A stretch of 64,000 bases of DNA, taken from assembly GCF_947504105.1 (NCBI RefSeq), contig NZ_CANNGP010000024.1:1-64000 (forward strand), written 5' to 3'. The DNA comes from an uncultured Tateyamaria sp. (GTDB taxonomy: Bacteria > Pseudomonadota > Alphaproteobacteria > Rhodobacterales > Rhodobacteraceae). Of the stretch, positions 7,603-15,799 are shown piece after piece; position 1 is the stretch's first letter, and each line of letters starts with the position of its first letter. The notes under the pieces are model-generated. The model had not been told where the DNA came from, made no database searches, and was given only the letters and a program-made list of their open reading frames with translations. The translations under genes were made by a program, and so were the position numbers.

Positions 7603-9207
7603 TCAGTCGATTGGGATGAACCGAGGCAAGGTAGGCATCAGATCGGCGACCATCCCGTTCAATCGTTTAGCGGCATTGGCGTCGCTTTCACCCGCGTCGA
7701 TCAGAGTTGTTAACCTGACGAGGGCCCCGTCCGTACGACCCGTACGAATACCATCCATCATCAGCCAGTATTTGGCTTCGAAATCCCAAGCGATGCGTCG
7801 ACCTTTCTGCTCGAACCAATAATAAACCATCATCCGGATTTCACCCTTCTGAATGATCGCCTTATTCAGCTCGAAGGGTGTGGTGCTGTTTAGTTCGGCC
7901 GTCATGTCCGTGCGTTCAAGCCAGGCAATTTCCCATCCGCCACCGGGCAGGCAAATCTCTGGGCTGTGTACGCCCCCTTTGGACTGATCATTGTACCAGG
8001 CCAAGAAAAGACCGATGTCGGGATCAGAGGTGTCTTTGTGAGCCAGATCGATCTGCAGATAATCATCCGCGCGTAGAACGGTTTCGACATCCGCCGAAAG
8101 GTACTGTTGCGGACCTACCTGTTGCCAATCTCCCAAGCTGCGCGGGAACAACGCAAAGCTGTCACGAGGCACCGTGTAGTCGCCGCGTTGGGGGACAGCT
8201 TGAAACAGCGCGATTGCTGCCAATATAGCCAGAGTAGCTCCGATCAACGTTGCTGACGGCTGCACCAATCGCAACCGCAACGCCTGTGTCACCAACCCGT
8301 CCGTATCCAGATCTAATGCCTGAGGCAGGCTCATTTTTCGCTGATGAAACAGCAGCATGATCTTGGCCAACAAGAACAGTAGGGCAATGCAGATCACAAA
8401 AATGACCCAGCCTTCGAAAAAATGGGTGAACCCGTCCAGCCAATCGGGGCCAAAGTAGTCCACGATTACGCCGGCTAGAGCAATCCGCACCGAATTCATG
8501 AGCACTGTGATGGGGGCGGCGGAAATCAGAAGAACCGCCTTGTGCCACATGGGGCCGCGGTACAGCACCGCGAAGATGTAGGAAAAGCTGAGGATCGGGA
8601 ACAGATATCGCAGGCCCGAACAGGCTTCGGCCACGTGCAGTTTCATGACGCCAAGATCGATGATGTTACCGTCAAGGAAGACCGGTATCGACATCAGTTT
8701 TAGTAACCACACCCCCAGTTCAGACGAGATGAATTGCAACCAGGTGGTCATCTTGTAGTAAAGTACGCCCGGCAGTGGGAGCATGTAAACCAAGTGCAAT
8801 ACGGGGGGCCAGAAATGCTTGCCCGTTCTCCAGCCAAAGCTGATAAGAAGGATGCCACCGACCCACAGGATCAGCGCATAGGCCACAATGTCATCTATGC
8901 TGGCTAGCTTGCCCAAGGTGCCAAGAGCTATTGCCGCAAGGATGACCACTATCCCCGGCCAGCGGGCACGCACCGGCCCAGGATTTTCTGGCACCGATTT
9001 CAGCTGGCGCAAGAACAGCAGAGCAGACAGGATTGGGATCAGTGGCCCGTGACTATATTCAGGAAGTTGCCAGGCCGCAAGAAGCGCGCGGGTGCCGTCC
9101 CAAAAGAACACCAAAGCCCCAAGAGCCATGATCAGCAGCCAGAATGTGCCCCAGTGCAGGAACGCCGTGCTGCGGTGCCAAAACGAAACGGTTTCCGAAG
9201 AATACAT
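7603..9207 (-). CDS. xrtD: Exosortase XrtD, VPLPA-CTERM-type, with fused EpsI domain
   Basis: This polytopic membrane transpeptidase-like enzyme recognises and cleaves a C-terminal sorting signal. The 534-residue protein has about eight membrane segments in its first 300 residues and the exosortase catalytic set: Cys196 in AEACSGLRYL, Arg241 in NSVRIAL, His262 in HFFEGW. Residues from about 320 form a soluble EpsI-type domain (GDWQQVGPQQYLS, then YNDQSKGGVHSPEICLPGGGW). The substrate in this window is the VPLPA-CTERM protein at 46419. The fused EpsI architecture and the VPLPA partner fit the Rhodobacteraceae exosortase D class. Confidence 0.93.
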   Translation of the reverse strand: MYSSETVSFWHRSTAFLHWGTFWLLIMALGALVFFWDGTRALLAAWQLPEYSHGPLIPILSALLFLRQLKSVPENPGPVRARWPGIVVILAAIALGTLGKLASIDDIVAYALILWVGGILLISFGWRTGKHFWPPVLHLVYMLPLPGVLYYKMTTWLQFISSELGVWLLKLMSIPVFLDGNIIDLGVMKLHVAEACSGLRYLFPILSFSYIFAVLYRGPMWHKAVLLISAAPITVLMNSVRIALAGVIVDYFGPDWLDGFTHFFEGWVIFVICIALLFLLAKIMLLFHQRKMSLPQALDLDTDGLVTQALRLRLVQPSATLIGATLAILAAIALFQAVPQRGDYTVPRDSFALFPRSLGDWQQVGPQQYLSADVETVLRADDYLQIDLAHKDTSDPDIGLFLAWYNDQSKGGVHSPEICLPGGGWEIAWLERTDMTAELNSTTPFELNKAIIQKGEIRMMVYYWFEQKGRRIAWDFEAKYWLMMDGIRTGRTDGALVRLTTLIDAGESDANAAKRLNGMVADLMPTLPRFIPID

Positions 9208-9361
9208 GCGCGTTCAAATCCAATAAAACCTTGTACGAATACTAGTCACTTTTGTGGCCTGACTATGGCCAGACTGCAAATACTGGGTCCAGTTTCGGGG
9301 CCCATCTGACGGAGTTTTTACTTGCGGCCCACAGTCTTCTACTTATGGGCGAGAGGTGTTT

Positions 9362-10198
9362 TCAGAACCCGATACGGCTGAGAGGCCCAGCCAGCTTGCG
9401 ATACATGATGGGCGGCAGAATGTCCTGTATCAGCGCGCGACGCGCGACCAGCCGGTCGGCCTTGTCCTTGGAGCCAGGGCGCGGCTTGAAGAGTGTGGTG
9501 TGTTCCTTGCGCGTCGCATCCCACGTGGCGGTGTAGTAATAGAGCGCTATCGATTGGCGTGCTTCGCCCTCGGGATGGTTCACCGGTTCAGGGTTCCCGT
9601 GAAACGTATCTGAGCCAGTAGAGAAACAGACCATCCGGTTGAATTTCGGCACGAAGCTGTTCATCTTCTGGGTCATTCCCTTGTCCCAGACCTCGAACGA
9701 GCCGCCGTATTCCTCTTTCCAATCCCGGTTGAGGTAGATCAGCACGTTTAGCCGACGCTCGACTTGCATGGGCCCATGCAGGTTGAAATCGGCGTGGATA
9801 TCCAGATGCCCGCCATTGAGCGTCTTGTGGATGCCGGCGCCCATAAAATAGGGATCAGGGATAAGCCCCTTGATACCGGTCATTTGCTCCAGAAACAGTA
9901 TGAACGGGCGCGAATTGAACGCATAGAACAGGTTCTTGGTGTATGCGGGCAGGCGTTCGGGAATGAAGGAGAACTTCAGGTTCTCCTGGGCGCGGCTGTA
10001 GCCTTCTTCTGGTTCTGGGAGAGTTTTAAGCTCCTCCAGAACCTTTTCGAGCAGGGCTTCGGGCAGGAAGTTATCGATGCATGCGTGGTGATAGGGTTCT
10101 GCGACCTGATAGATTTCCGCCTTGGCAGCGCCTGCGGCCTTGGCCGTTTCATTATCGATCAAAAGCGTGTCGGGGTCGATGTTGTAATAAGCGGTCAT
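9362..10198 (-). CDS. 2-oxoglutarate/Fe(II)-dependent oxygenase
   Basis: The 278-residue protein has the prolyl-4-hydroxylase-like double-stranded beta-helix signature. The iron ligands are His135 and Asp137 in HLDIHADFNLH and His200 in DTFHGNPEPV, with Arg214 as the probable 2-oxoglutarate ligand. The N-terminal YHHACIDNFLPEALL is typical of the family. It would hydroxylate a protein side chain or small molecule. It sits beside the exosortase and glycosyltransferases, so a surface-polymer or secondary-metabolite substrate is possible, but nothing in the sequence identifies it. Confidence 0.85.
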   Translation of the reverse strand: MTAYYNIDPDTLLIDNETAKAAGAAKAEIYQVAEPYHHACIDNFLPEALLEKVLEELKTLPEPEEGYSRAQENLKFSFIPERLPAYTKNLFYAFNSRPFILFLEQMTGIKGLIPDPYFMGAGIHKTLNGGHLDIHADFNLHGPMQVERRLNVLIYLNRDWKEEYGGSFEVWDKGMTQKMNSFVPKFNRMVCFSTGSDTFHGNPEPVNHPEGEARQSIALYYYTATWDATRKEHTTLFKPRPGSKDKADRLVARRALIQDILPPIMYRKLAGPLSRIGF

Positions 10199-10410
10199 CG
10201 GTCCTGCGTTCCCTGGAAATGCTATACTGTTTCAAAAAAATCGAAGTTTAACCGACACAACAATAGCTCAGTATGGAAACGTTGTTGAGACATTTTACAT
10301 GTCACCGACGCAAAAAAGAGACCACGTTGCCAGTCGGCAACCCTTGCAGGGACGGCTTCTAACGGGCAAGAACGTTGCCATTGATTAATTCGCATTAGGA
10401 CCGATGAACC

Positions 10411-11334
10411 ATGGCTGATCCTCTCGGGTATGTCCTGATTTCCCCATGTCGAAACGAGGCCGAATATATGCGCCGCACGTTGGACAGCGTGGTGGCTCAG
10501 ACTATCACACCGGCTTTATGGGTAATCGTAGATGACGGATCTTCTGACGAGACACCTCTGATCCTTGCAGACTACGCTGCGCGTCACGACTGGATCCGTG
10601 TTGTGCCCAAGCCCGACCGTGGCAAACGTGCTGTTGGTCCAGGGGTGATCGAGGCTTTCTATGTCGGTTACGACACGATCAATCCGTCTGACTACAGTTA
10701 CCTTTGCAAGCTGGATTTGGACCTGGATTTGCCGAACGGCTATTTCGAAGGTCTTATGGAACGGATGGAGGCAGATCCACGCATCGCTTCGTGTTCGGGC
10801 AAGGCTTACTTCGAGGATGAAAAGGGCAACATGGTATCCGAGAGTATTTCGGATGACATGTCCCTTGGCATGACCAAGTTCTATCGCGTTACGGCGTTTG
10901 AGGCCCTTGGCGGGTTCGTGCGCGAGGTCATGTGGGACGGGATCGACTGCCACAAGGCACGTATGTTGGGTTGGAAGGCGGTCAGCTGGGACGTGCCGGA
11001 ATTGCGCTTTAACCATCTGCGTCCGATGGGGTCGAGCCAAGCAGGCATTTTTACCGGTCGCCGCAGGCATGGGTTTGGTCAGTATTACATGGGCACGGGC
11101 CCTCTGTTTCTGGTTGCCTCTGCTATCAACAAAATGCGTCAAAAGCCCTATGTTTTGGGCGGTCTTGCGATCATGCAGGGCTACTTAGGTGCGATGCTGC
11201 GCAGTGCGGACCGCCACGCGGACCAAGAATTACGCGCCTTCATCCGTCGCTATCAGACGCGTGCTTTGATGGTTGGCAAGGCGCGTGCAGTTGCCGAGAT
11301 CGAAAAGGAGCGGTCGTCGCTTTGGCCGGGATAA
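10411..11334 (+). CDS. Family 2 glycosyltransferase
   Basis: This 307-residue GT-A-fold protein has YVLISPCRNEAEYMRRTLDSV at the N-terminus, the nucleotide-binding VIVDDGSSDET motif (about residues 37-47), and KLDLDLDLP as the DxD equivalent. A hydrophobic C-terminal helix region follows. It probably transfers a sugar to the EPS repeat unit or to a protein at the inner membrane. The 212-base region upstream, divergent to the oxygenase, contains the direct repeat ACGTTGCCA (10324 and 10372) and a GTTGCC-AGTC-GGCAAC hairpin, which may be regulatory. Confidence 0.85.
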   Translation: MADPLGYVLISPCRNEAEYMRRTLDSVVAQTITPALWVIVDDGSSDETPLILADYAARHDWIRVVPKPDRGKRAVGPGVIEAFYVGYDTINPSDYSYLCKLDLDLDLPNGYFEGLMERMEADPRIASCSGKAYFEDEKGNMVSESISDDMSLGMTKFYRVTAFEALGGFVREVMWDGIDCHKARMLGWKAVSWDVPELRFNHLRPMGSSQAGIFTGRRRHGFGQYYMGTGPLFLVASAINKMRQKPYVLGGLAIMQGYLGAMLRSADRHADQELRAFIRRYQTRALMVGKARAVAEIEKERSSLWPG

Positions 11335-11631
11335 GGTCGCGTACCGGCTTGCTCTTAATGCGCCCGTGCTCAGTCTAGGCCTTTGAAGCGCCTGGGGCGT
11401 TGTTCGGTCTGGTTGGTGCACTCTTTGGTCTGGGTTTTATCAAAGGGTACGTCTTGCGTAAAAGCTTGTGGCCCCCAGCGCGATGGACAGCCATGTTGAT
11501 TGTCATCAATGTGATGCTTTGGTGGGCTGTGAGGGCAAATGGCCTAAGAGGCGCATCTGTGTGGTTTTATCGTCGGTGGGGTTCTGGCTAGTGTGCCAAG
11601 CTCGCGCCTAGGGGTGGGCGCGAACTGATCC
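11335..11631. other. Intergenic region between two convergent glycosyltransferase genes
   Basis: It contains an open frame at 11400-11591 (TTG start, 63 codons, hydrophobic) with no convincing start signal or recognised family, so I do not call it a gene. It also holds the hairpin at 11602. Confidence 0.4.
11602..11623. terminator. Hairpin between convergent genes
   Basis: TCGCGCC (11602-11608) pairs perfectly with GGCGCGA (11617-11623) around an 8-base loop. There is no T run on either side, so it is only a weak intrinsic terminator candidate. Confidence 0.35.
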
Positions 11632-12603
11632 TCATTTGTATTCAATGAGCCCTCGAGGACGTCCGACCAACCGTCTGACATGAAATTCTACTACTCCAAG
11701 GGCTTCTGGAAATTTTCCGATGCTCAACAAGAGGGCTCTTTCCCATGCCTCGGCTGTTCCGCCCTCGCGCAGGCCAAAGCGTATGGCGCGTGTGGGATAG
11801 ACGGCAAGCAACACAAGCGCGATAGGACCTGTGGCAAGGGCGAGAGCGAAGATCATGAACGGAACGGCGATTCCCCAAATCAGAGCCTTTCGCATTTCTG
11901 GAACACTGTGCCGTTCCGGGCGAGCGCCATGCAAATAAGCACCTTCGGCCCAGGCATGGCCTGCTCGCCGCGCGCGCGACCAGAACTGGCCAAACCGGGT
12001 CATTGCCGCATCATGGAGTGTCATCTCGTGATCGATGCGCTGTATGGCCCAGCCTGCGGCCCGCAGGCGGACACACATTTCCGGCTCTTCCCCCGCTATA
12101 AGGCCGGGATTGTAACCGCCTATTGCGTCTAGCGCGTCCATCCGCATCAGAGCATCGCCTCCGCAAGACCGGGCCTCTCCCACGGGCACATCCCACTCCC
12201 AGTCGCAAAACCGATTGTATATCGTGGCTTCTGGAAAGCGTTCCCGTCGGCGGCCAAAAACGACGCCAAGGCCCGCATCCGCTTCGAGTACGGCGGCTGC
12301 GGCAGCCAGCCAACCTGCCTGCAGCTCGCAATCGCCGTCCATGAATTGCACGAAAGCCGGTCGTGAGCCTGTTGAGCGCAGATGGTCCAACCCTGCATTT
12401 CGCGCACGCGCGGCAGTAAATTGGCGCGTCATGTCCAGTGCGACGACTTCGGCTCCAGCGGCGAGTGCCGCGTCTTGTGATCCGTCTGTCGAGCCGCTGT
12501 CGACATAGATCACCCGCGCTACGCCCTGCAGAGAGGCCAATCCCCGCGGGAGACGATCTCCCTCGTTGCGGCCGATGATGATTGCGGCGATGGGATCAGT
12601 CAT
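11632..12603 (-). CDS. Family 2 glycosyltransferase with C-terminal membrane segments
   Basis: The 323-residue protein has AAIIIGRNEGDRLPRGLASL, VIYVDSGSTDGSQ and VQFMDGDCEL (DxD-type metal site), then GGDALMRMDALDAIGGYNPGLIAGEE, typical of GT2 enzymes. Two hydrophobic stretches follow at about residues 240-275. It would add a sugar to a lipid-linked intermediate on the cytoplasmic face. Its ATG overlaps the stop of the upstream polymerase gene as ATGA, so the two are translationally coupled. Confidence 0.87.
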   Translation of the reverse strand: MTDPIAAIIIGRNEGDRLPRGLASLQGVARVIYVDSGSTDGSQDAALAAGAEVVALDMTRQFTAARARNAGLDHLRSTGSRPAFVQFMDGDCELQAGWLAAAAAVLEADAGLGVVFGRRRERFPEATIYNRFCDWEWDVPVGEARSCGGDALMRMDALDAIGGYNPGLIAGEEPEMCVRLRAAGWAIQRIDHEMTLHDAAMTRFGQFWSRARRAGHAWAEGAYLHGARPERHSVPEMRKALIWGIAVPFMIFALALATGPIALVLLAVYPTRAIRFGLREGGTAEAWERALLLSIGKFPEALGVVEFHVRRLVGRPRGLIEYK

Positions 12604-14072
12604 GTGCGTCGTTCGATCCGCTTGCGTTGCCGGGTGTAGATGCTGACAGGGTCACCCGTATCATTGGGTTCTGCTTGCGTGGCCGGGTGCCGGGCGCCGA
12701 AGCGCAATGGTGGTGCGTCGACAGTTTGCTCCTCGCTTTCACTGATGCGCCCCAATTCCAGCCGTCCCCAAAGGGCCCCAGCGAGCAGCCATTTGTCCGG
12801 GGTCATACCTGAGTTGGGAATGAGATCGATCAAGCCGGCGGTCAGTGCTAACGCAATGATTGCGCTTTCCATTCCAATCCCGTCACGGCGAGCCCGCCAC
12901 CAGATAAGAATGATGGGAAGGCCCAGCAGCCCAAATTTAGAAAAGTAACCGACCCAACCGCTTTCGGCCATGTCGATGATCCACCCGCCATCAGCCACTG
13001 TATCTTGATCAGTGAGAAACCAGCGGCCATAACCGCCCCAACCAAATAGCGGGCGTTCTTCGACACGCTGCAGCAATAGTTCCTCGAAGTGGAACCGGAA
13101 ACCGAGTGATGCAGCACGGTCCGGATCAATGGACATGGCTTTCGCCAACAACCAGTCCACCGGGACAAGGTGGGCACCCCGGGCAACGGGATAGGACAGC
13201 GCGATCAACCCTATCAGCGCCGCAGCGAAGATTTGCAGCCGCTTTGGTAAGAACAGTACGAGCGGTATGAGTAGAACGGCGATGACCAGCGCCCCGAGGG
13301 ATTTGCTGAAAACCAAAATTACAAAGAGCATGCATCCAGTCACCAGAAATTTGGTGCGTGTCGGTCCCGTATTGAGACGGGCGAGTCCGAACGTTGCGAT
13401 TACGGCGGCTACAAGAAAGATGCTCAGGTAAAGCCCATGGTGCATAAAAACCACCGGGCGATATCCGTCGCCGCGCAAGTGTTGCAGCCAGGAATGCGGA
13501 AAGAAACCGTAGATCATGTTGTTGAGCTGTGGCGACATACGGAGTTCGAACAGGATCAGTGGCGTGTAGATCAGGCTCGCAATGCAAAAGCTCATAAGCA
13601 GAAGGCGATGCATTTTCGGATGAGCCAAGAATTTTCGCGCCAACAGCAAAGGCAGGATCGTGTAGATGGCTGCCAGAATGATGGCCCCCGCATCGTAGAT
13701 GCGCAGGCCTGGTCGGAACTGACCGTTGGAAAAGAAAGCGTCTGGATTCGTCAGGACCGTGAGAATGGGGCCGATAATAAGTACGCTGATCAATCCGATG
13801 ACCAGCATCTGTTTTGGCAGCCACCCCGTCAGAACAGTTATGTCTTTGGTCTGGCGCGCTTGGGCCATTGAGCAAAACAATAAAGCGCATAGAACCGGTA
13901 TTGTCAGCTTGTCCAACGCACCGGCTGCTGGCAGATCGATACCGCCCTGCTCCGGTAAAAACAGATAGCCACCCAGCACACAGAAAATCAGAATGAACGC
14001 TGGTTCACGCCCCCGCGCAGCGACCCAAACGACAAGGGGCCAGCTGAGTAGAGCTGCGACCGGTGGTATCAC
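12600..14072 (-). CDS. Wzy-like O-antigen/exopolysaccharide polymerase
   Basis: This 490-residue protein is made almost entirely of about a dozen hydrophobic segments. A long loop near residues 330-390 contains RVEERPLFGWGGYGRWF, resembling the conserved loop of O-antigen ligase/polymerase (Wzy_C) proteins. It would polymerise lipid-linked repeat units in the periplasm. It is the first gene of a coupled pair with the following glycosyltransferase. Sequence conservation in this class is low, so the call rests on topology, the loop and the EPS setting. Confidence 0.78.
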   Translation of the reverse strand: MIPPVAALLSWPLVVWVAARGREPAFILIFCVLGGYLFLPEQGGIDLPAAGALDKLTIPVLCALLFCSMAQARQTKDITVLTGWLPKQMLVIGLISVLIIGPILTVLTNPDAFFSNGQFRPGLRIYDAGAIILAAIYTILPLLLARKFLAHPKMHRLLLMSFCIASLIYTPLILFELRMSPQLNNMIYGFFPHSWLQHLRGDGYRPVVFMHHGLYLSIFLVAAVIATFGLARLNTGPTRTKFLVTGCMLFVILVFSKSLGALVIAVLLIPLVLFLPKRLQIFAAALIGLIALSYPVARGAHLVPVDWLLAKAMSIDPDRAASLGFRFHFEELLLQRVEERPLFGWGGYGRWFLTDQDTVADGGWIIDMAESGWVGYFSKFGLLGLPIILIWWRARRDGIGMESAIIALALTAGLIDLIPNSGMTPDKWLLAGALWGRLELGRISESEEQTVDAPPLRFGARHPATQAEPNDTGDPVSIYTRQRKRIERRT

Positions 14073-14368
14073 GATTTTTTATCCATTGGTTTGCAACTTC
14101 GCGTTTGCCCCTGCCTGCCGAGGAGCTCAATGACGGCAGTATATGCCACGTTTTTCCTTAAAAATTAAGCACAAACCATGATGATAGCACGGCGCTTCTT
14201 ATCAGGCCATGGGCCCTGCCCGATGTCTGCGAACGCTTCGTTAACCGCCTCAAAAAGAGTTGGGGCAATGCTTTGGTGCGATGCAGATACCGCTGTGCCT
14301 GCGGTCTTTATCAAATTGGCTTTCCAGCCGTTGGCGCAGTATTCCAAACGCATGAAGGGATTTTGCCC
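14073..14368. other. Intergenic region upstream of the repeat-protein gene
   Basis: This stretch separates divergent transcription units. I see no convincing gene, only weak overlapping short frames. It probably holds promoters in both directions. Confidence 0.4.
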
Positions 14369-14446
14369 ATGTCTGATGTTTTTATGTCCCACTGGACCAC
14401 ACCTGAACACTCAGGTGTCCATGTTGTAAGGGTCCTGTTCGGATGA
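14369..14446 (+). CDS. Possible 25-residue leader peptide
   Basis: ATG 14369 is preceded by GAAGGGA at good spacing. The 26-codon frame ends at a TGA that overlaps the ATG of the next gene as ATGA. A perfect 8-bp hairpin (ACACCTGA / TCAGGTGT, 14399-14418) lies inside it. Translation of this peptide could control access to the next start. The peptide itself is not recognised. It could also be a chance frame. Confidence 0.35.
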   Translation: MSDVFMSHWTTPEHSGVHVVRVLFG

Positions 14447-15744
14447 GCGCCGGGACTGGGAGTTCCGGCTTGCGTGCCACGGCTGACAGCCAATTGGTGA
14501 GAGATTTGTCGATCAGCTCTGATGTCGACAACATCGTACCGCTGCCAGTCGACCGTGCTGTGATGACAGTGCAGGTGGAGGAGCCGACGCGATACGCTGG
14601 CGAGTACAGCGTTGAATACAATCGGCTCGATTACCGCCCCACGTATCTTATGCGCCCGCAAATTGCCTATGATGCGGTGGCTGGCACGCTGTACCTGGTC
14701 CAGCCTGGGCTTTGGGCCCATGACGACAGCATTGAGCCTCCGAATCTCACCTATCGGTGGAGACGGGATAAGAAGAACATCAAAGGTGCATGGGGCAGGA
14801 CCTATGTCCTGCAGCCCGAGGATTACGGTCGTCCCATTCAGCTGCGCGAGCGTGGAATGAATACCCATGGCGGTCGGGCGCAAAACTCCCTCGCAATCAT
14901 AGTGCCGCCGCCTGGTCAGTTCGAGGTTGTGCTTGAAGCTGATGGCACGTTGCGCATCGACGGCAATGATGGCCGCCGCTTTGCGGTGGACCAGACGAGC
15001 GATGCGTATGCAGGCAACTACCGCGTTGACCCAGCGGCACTGGCAGCGGGCCCCGTGGTCCTGGTGCCGCCCGTGCTTGCGGTGTCGACAACCGCCGCGC
15101 CGGGCGAGGTGCTGGCCATCTCTCCGGCACTTTTTGCCTATGACCCGGATTTGGGAGAACCAATTATTGACTATTCCGCTGGAGTAGATGCGAGTGATCC
15201 CTCCAATCCAGTCTATATCGTGCAGGTCGGCGATCAAGGCGACACTGTCGCGATCACCGCGACGGCAACGCAAGGCGGGCTCGCCACAGATAGCATGTCG
15301 AACGCCGTGGACATTGGTGCCGCACCGCCGCCGCCTGACCTGTTCGAGGTTGTGCTTGAAGTTGATGGCACGCTGCGCATTGACGGCAATGATGGGCGTC
15401 GCTTTTCGGTGGACCAGTCGAGCGAAGCGTACGCGGGGACCTACCGCGTTGACCCATTGGTATTGGCAGCGGGCCCTGTAGTCCTGGTGCCGCCCGTGCT
15501 TGCTGTTTCGACGACCACCGCGCCGGGCGAGGCCCTGGCCATCACGCCTGCTTTGTTTGCCTATGACCCGGATTTGGGAGAGCCGGTGATTGCCTATTCT
15601 GCTGCGGTAGATGTGAGCGATCCGGATGCTCCTGTCTACGTGATACAGTCAGGCGATCAGGGCACCACCCTCCGCATTACTGCAACGGCCTCGCAAGGGT
15701 TCCTTAACACGGCAAGTAACTCAAACGGAGTGACCGTGCCCTGA
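14443..15744 (+). CDS. Cell-surface-type protein with 141-residue tandem repeat
   Basis: The 433-residue acidic protein has an N-terminal part of about 159 residues with Ig-like strands. Two nearly identical 141-residue units follow from residues 160 and 301, each starting FEVVLE(A/V)DGTLRIDGNDGRR and containing PPVLAVSTT(A/T)APGE. The strand-rich units look like Ig-type surface or adhesin modules. There is no signal peptide or sorting signal, so export is unexplained. It lies 55 bases upstream of the PKD/beta-helix gene and is probably co-transcribed with it. I recognise no specific family. Confidence 0.75.
   Translation: MSAGTGSSGLRATADSQLVRDLSISSDVDNIVPLPVDRAVMTVQVEEPTRYAGEYSVEYNRLDYRPTYLMRPQIAYDAVAGTLYLVQPGLWAHDDSIEPPNLTYRWRRDKKNIKGAWGRTYVLQPEDYGRPIQLRERGMNTHGGRAQNSLAIIVPPPGQFEVVLEADGTLRIDGNDGRRFAVDQTSDAYAGNYRVDPAALAAGPVVLVPPVLAVSTTAAPGEVLAISPALFAYDPDLGEPIIDYSAGVDASDPSNPVYIVQVGDQGDTVAITATATQGGLATDSMSNAVDIGAAPPPPDLFEVVLEVDGTLRIDGNDGRRFSVDQSSEAYAGTYRVDPLVLAAGPVVLVPPVLAVSTTTAPGEALAITPALFAYDPDLGEPVIAYSAAVDVSDPDAPVYVIQSGDQGTTLRITATASQGFLNTASNSNGVTVP
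14920..15741 (+). repeat. Tandem DNA repeat, period 423 bp, two copies
   Basis: Copies begin at 14920 and 15343 and encode the 141-residue units of the surface protein. They remain highly similar at DNA level with scattered differences, indicating a fairly recent duplication. The second copy is slightly shorter at its end. Confidence 0.85.
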
Positions 15745-15799
15745 ATGGGCTGGAACCCGTTGGCTTTCTTGCACAATCCAAACAGATAGGAGTATTCCA

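Noticed and set aside
10324-10380. Direct repeat ACGTTGCCA with a small hairpin upstream of the glycosyltransferase at 10411
   Set aside because: It is too short to separate from chance without comparison; it is only mentioned with the gene.
11400-11591. 63-codon hydrophobic frame between two glycosyltransferase genes
   Set aside because: It has only a TTG start, no ribosome binding site and no similarity; it is kept as an intergenic note.
14530-14560. VPLPVD near the N-terminus of the repeat protein, resembling the VPLPA motif
   Set aside because: The sorting signal must be at the C-terminus, followed by a hydrophobic helix and basic residues; none is present here.
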